Source: Prevotellaceae bacterium (GTDB lineage: Bacteria > Bacteroidota > Bacteroidia > Bacteroidales > UBA932). From it: a stretch of 5,416 nucleotides of DNA. The notes under the pieces were generated by a model that did not search any database, had not been told where the DNA came from, and saw only the letters and a list, made by a program, of their open reading frames with translations. The stretch is taken from NCBI GenBank assembly GCA_031259655.1, contig JAIRLF010000058.1:1-5416 (forward strand). The letters run 5' to 3'. A program made the translations under genes and the position numbers. Shown one piece after another: positions 4,951 through 5,416 of the stretch; position 1 is the stretch's first letter; each line of letters starts with the position of its first letter.

Positions 4951-5416
4951 TTAGTTAACTATATCCGGCGTCAGGATGATTACCATTTTATACTCTTTTC
5001 CGTGAAGACAACTGTTGTCGTCCGTTTTGTACGTAAACTCGACCGTTATTACGTCGTCGGGGGATACAGCCAGAGATTCGTAGATCGCTTTGCCGTTCAT
5101 AGTCACTGCGCCGGCGTAAGTGGGCGAAGTCGATTCCACTACGTAGGCGTCGATATTGCCGTCGGGGGATGACCATGACCATTCTCCGCCGGCGTCGATA
5201 CCGAAGAGTTGATTGATATTCACCGCGTCGGCATGTACGTAGCATATTGAGACAGTATCGCGGAGTGGGCGCATGCGGTCGGGTTTCAGCGTTTCGAGGT
5301 AGACCTTGCGTTTGACGTCCGTCACGCAGGGATTGCTGACCGTGTAGGTGAGAGTGTATACTCTGGTATGCGGATTAAAACTGTCTCCGGAAATTGTGCC
5401 GGAACCCGTAGCGTCG
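4951..5416 (-). CDS. C-terminal end of a large Ig-like-repeat, probably surface-exposed protein (truncated by window edge)
   Basis: The frame is open from the right edge (first whole codon 5415-5413) to TAA at 4953-4951: 154 residues. The upstream start lies outside the window; the GTG at 5325 is internal, because the homologous pattern continues through it (SNPCVTDVKRK). The sequence contains at least one and a half beta-sandwich repeats. GTISGDSFNPHTRVYTLTYT followed by SNPCVTDVKRKVYLETLKPD at the start aligns in layout with DDVITVEFTYKTDDNSCLHG followed by KEYKMVIILTPD at the end. Between them NINQLFGIDAGGEWSW has the LFG-x-D-x-GG-x-W pattern of Bacteroidota Ig/PKD-like adhesin repeats. 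The last residues (TPDIVN) do not resemble a type IX secretion C-terminal signal. The whole protein is probably large, exported and structural or adhesive; that is inference from the repeats. It is G+C-richer than the intergenic region and unrelated in function to the restriction operon. Confidence 0.75.
   Translation of the reverse strand, partial: DATGSGTISGDSFNPHTRVYTLTYTVSNPCVTDVKRKVYLETLKPDRMRPLRDTVSICYVHADAVNINQLFGIDAGGEWSWSSPDGNIDAYVVESTSPTYAGAVTMNGKAIYESLAVSPDDVITVEFTYKTDDNSCLHGKEYKMVIILTPDIVN

Noticed and set aside
4988..5245. Minus-strand 85-residue arginine-rich ORF
   Set aside because: It is an out-of-frame shadow of the surface-protein gene.

Overview
The window looks like an accessory segment of a Bacteroidota (probably Bacteroidales) chromosome. 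Three things suggest this. Two genes are preceded by the phylum's characteristic promoter -7 element TAnnTTTG rather than an E. coli-type -10. Shine-Dalgarno sequences are absent or weak. The right edge encodes the end of an Ig-like-repeat protein of the kind common on Bacteroidota surfaces. No rRNA, tRNA, CRISPR array, integrase or transposase is visible.

Left part (1-4210, all minus strand): a DNA restriction-modification/defence module. A promoter at 4179-4210 drives a 996-residue Eco57I-like adenine-N6 DNA methyltransferase (4158 to 1168). One base after its stop begins a 211-residue PD-(D/E)XK-type nuclease (1166 to 531), so the two are almost certainly one translationally coupled operon. 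The simplest reading is a restriction system in which the large protein supplies sequence recognition and methylation and the small one supplies cleavage. After a 203-bp gap with its own TAnnTTTG element comes the first 109 residues of a further minus-strand gene with an N-terminal winged-helix domain. It runs off the left edge, so its membership in the system is open.

Middle part (about 4211-4950): roughly 740 bp without a convincing full-length gene. It holds a plus-strand protein relic (about 4252-4374) abutting a minus-strand relic of a Bro-N phage antirepressor (about 4375-4506), which marks an old prophage rearrangement. To the right is a short plus-strand ORF (4540-4845). Its second half is a 21-bp tandem repeat encoding a degenerate seven-residue unit (consensus about T-K/R/P-S-E-D-V-L). 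Each DNA unit contains an imperfect palindrome, and neighbouring units can fold into long hairpins.

Right part (4951-5416, minus strand): the C-terminal 154 residues of a large repeat-containing, probably exported protein, cut by the window edge.

The most distinctive items are the coupled methyltransferase/nuclease pair with a 14-bp palindrome over its promoter, the relic junction at about 4374, and the palindromic 21-bp repeat array. All functional assignments rest on motif recognition by eye; no database search was possible.
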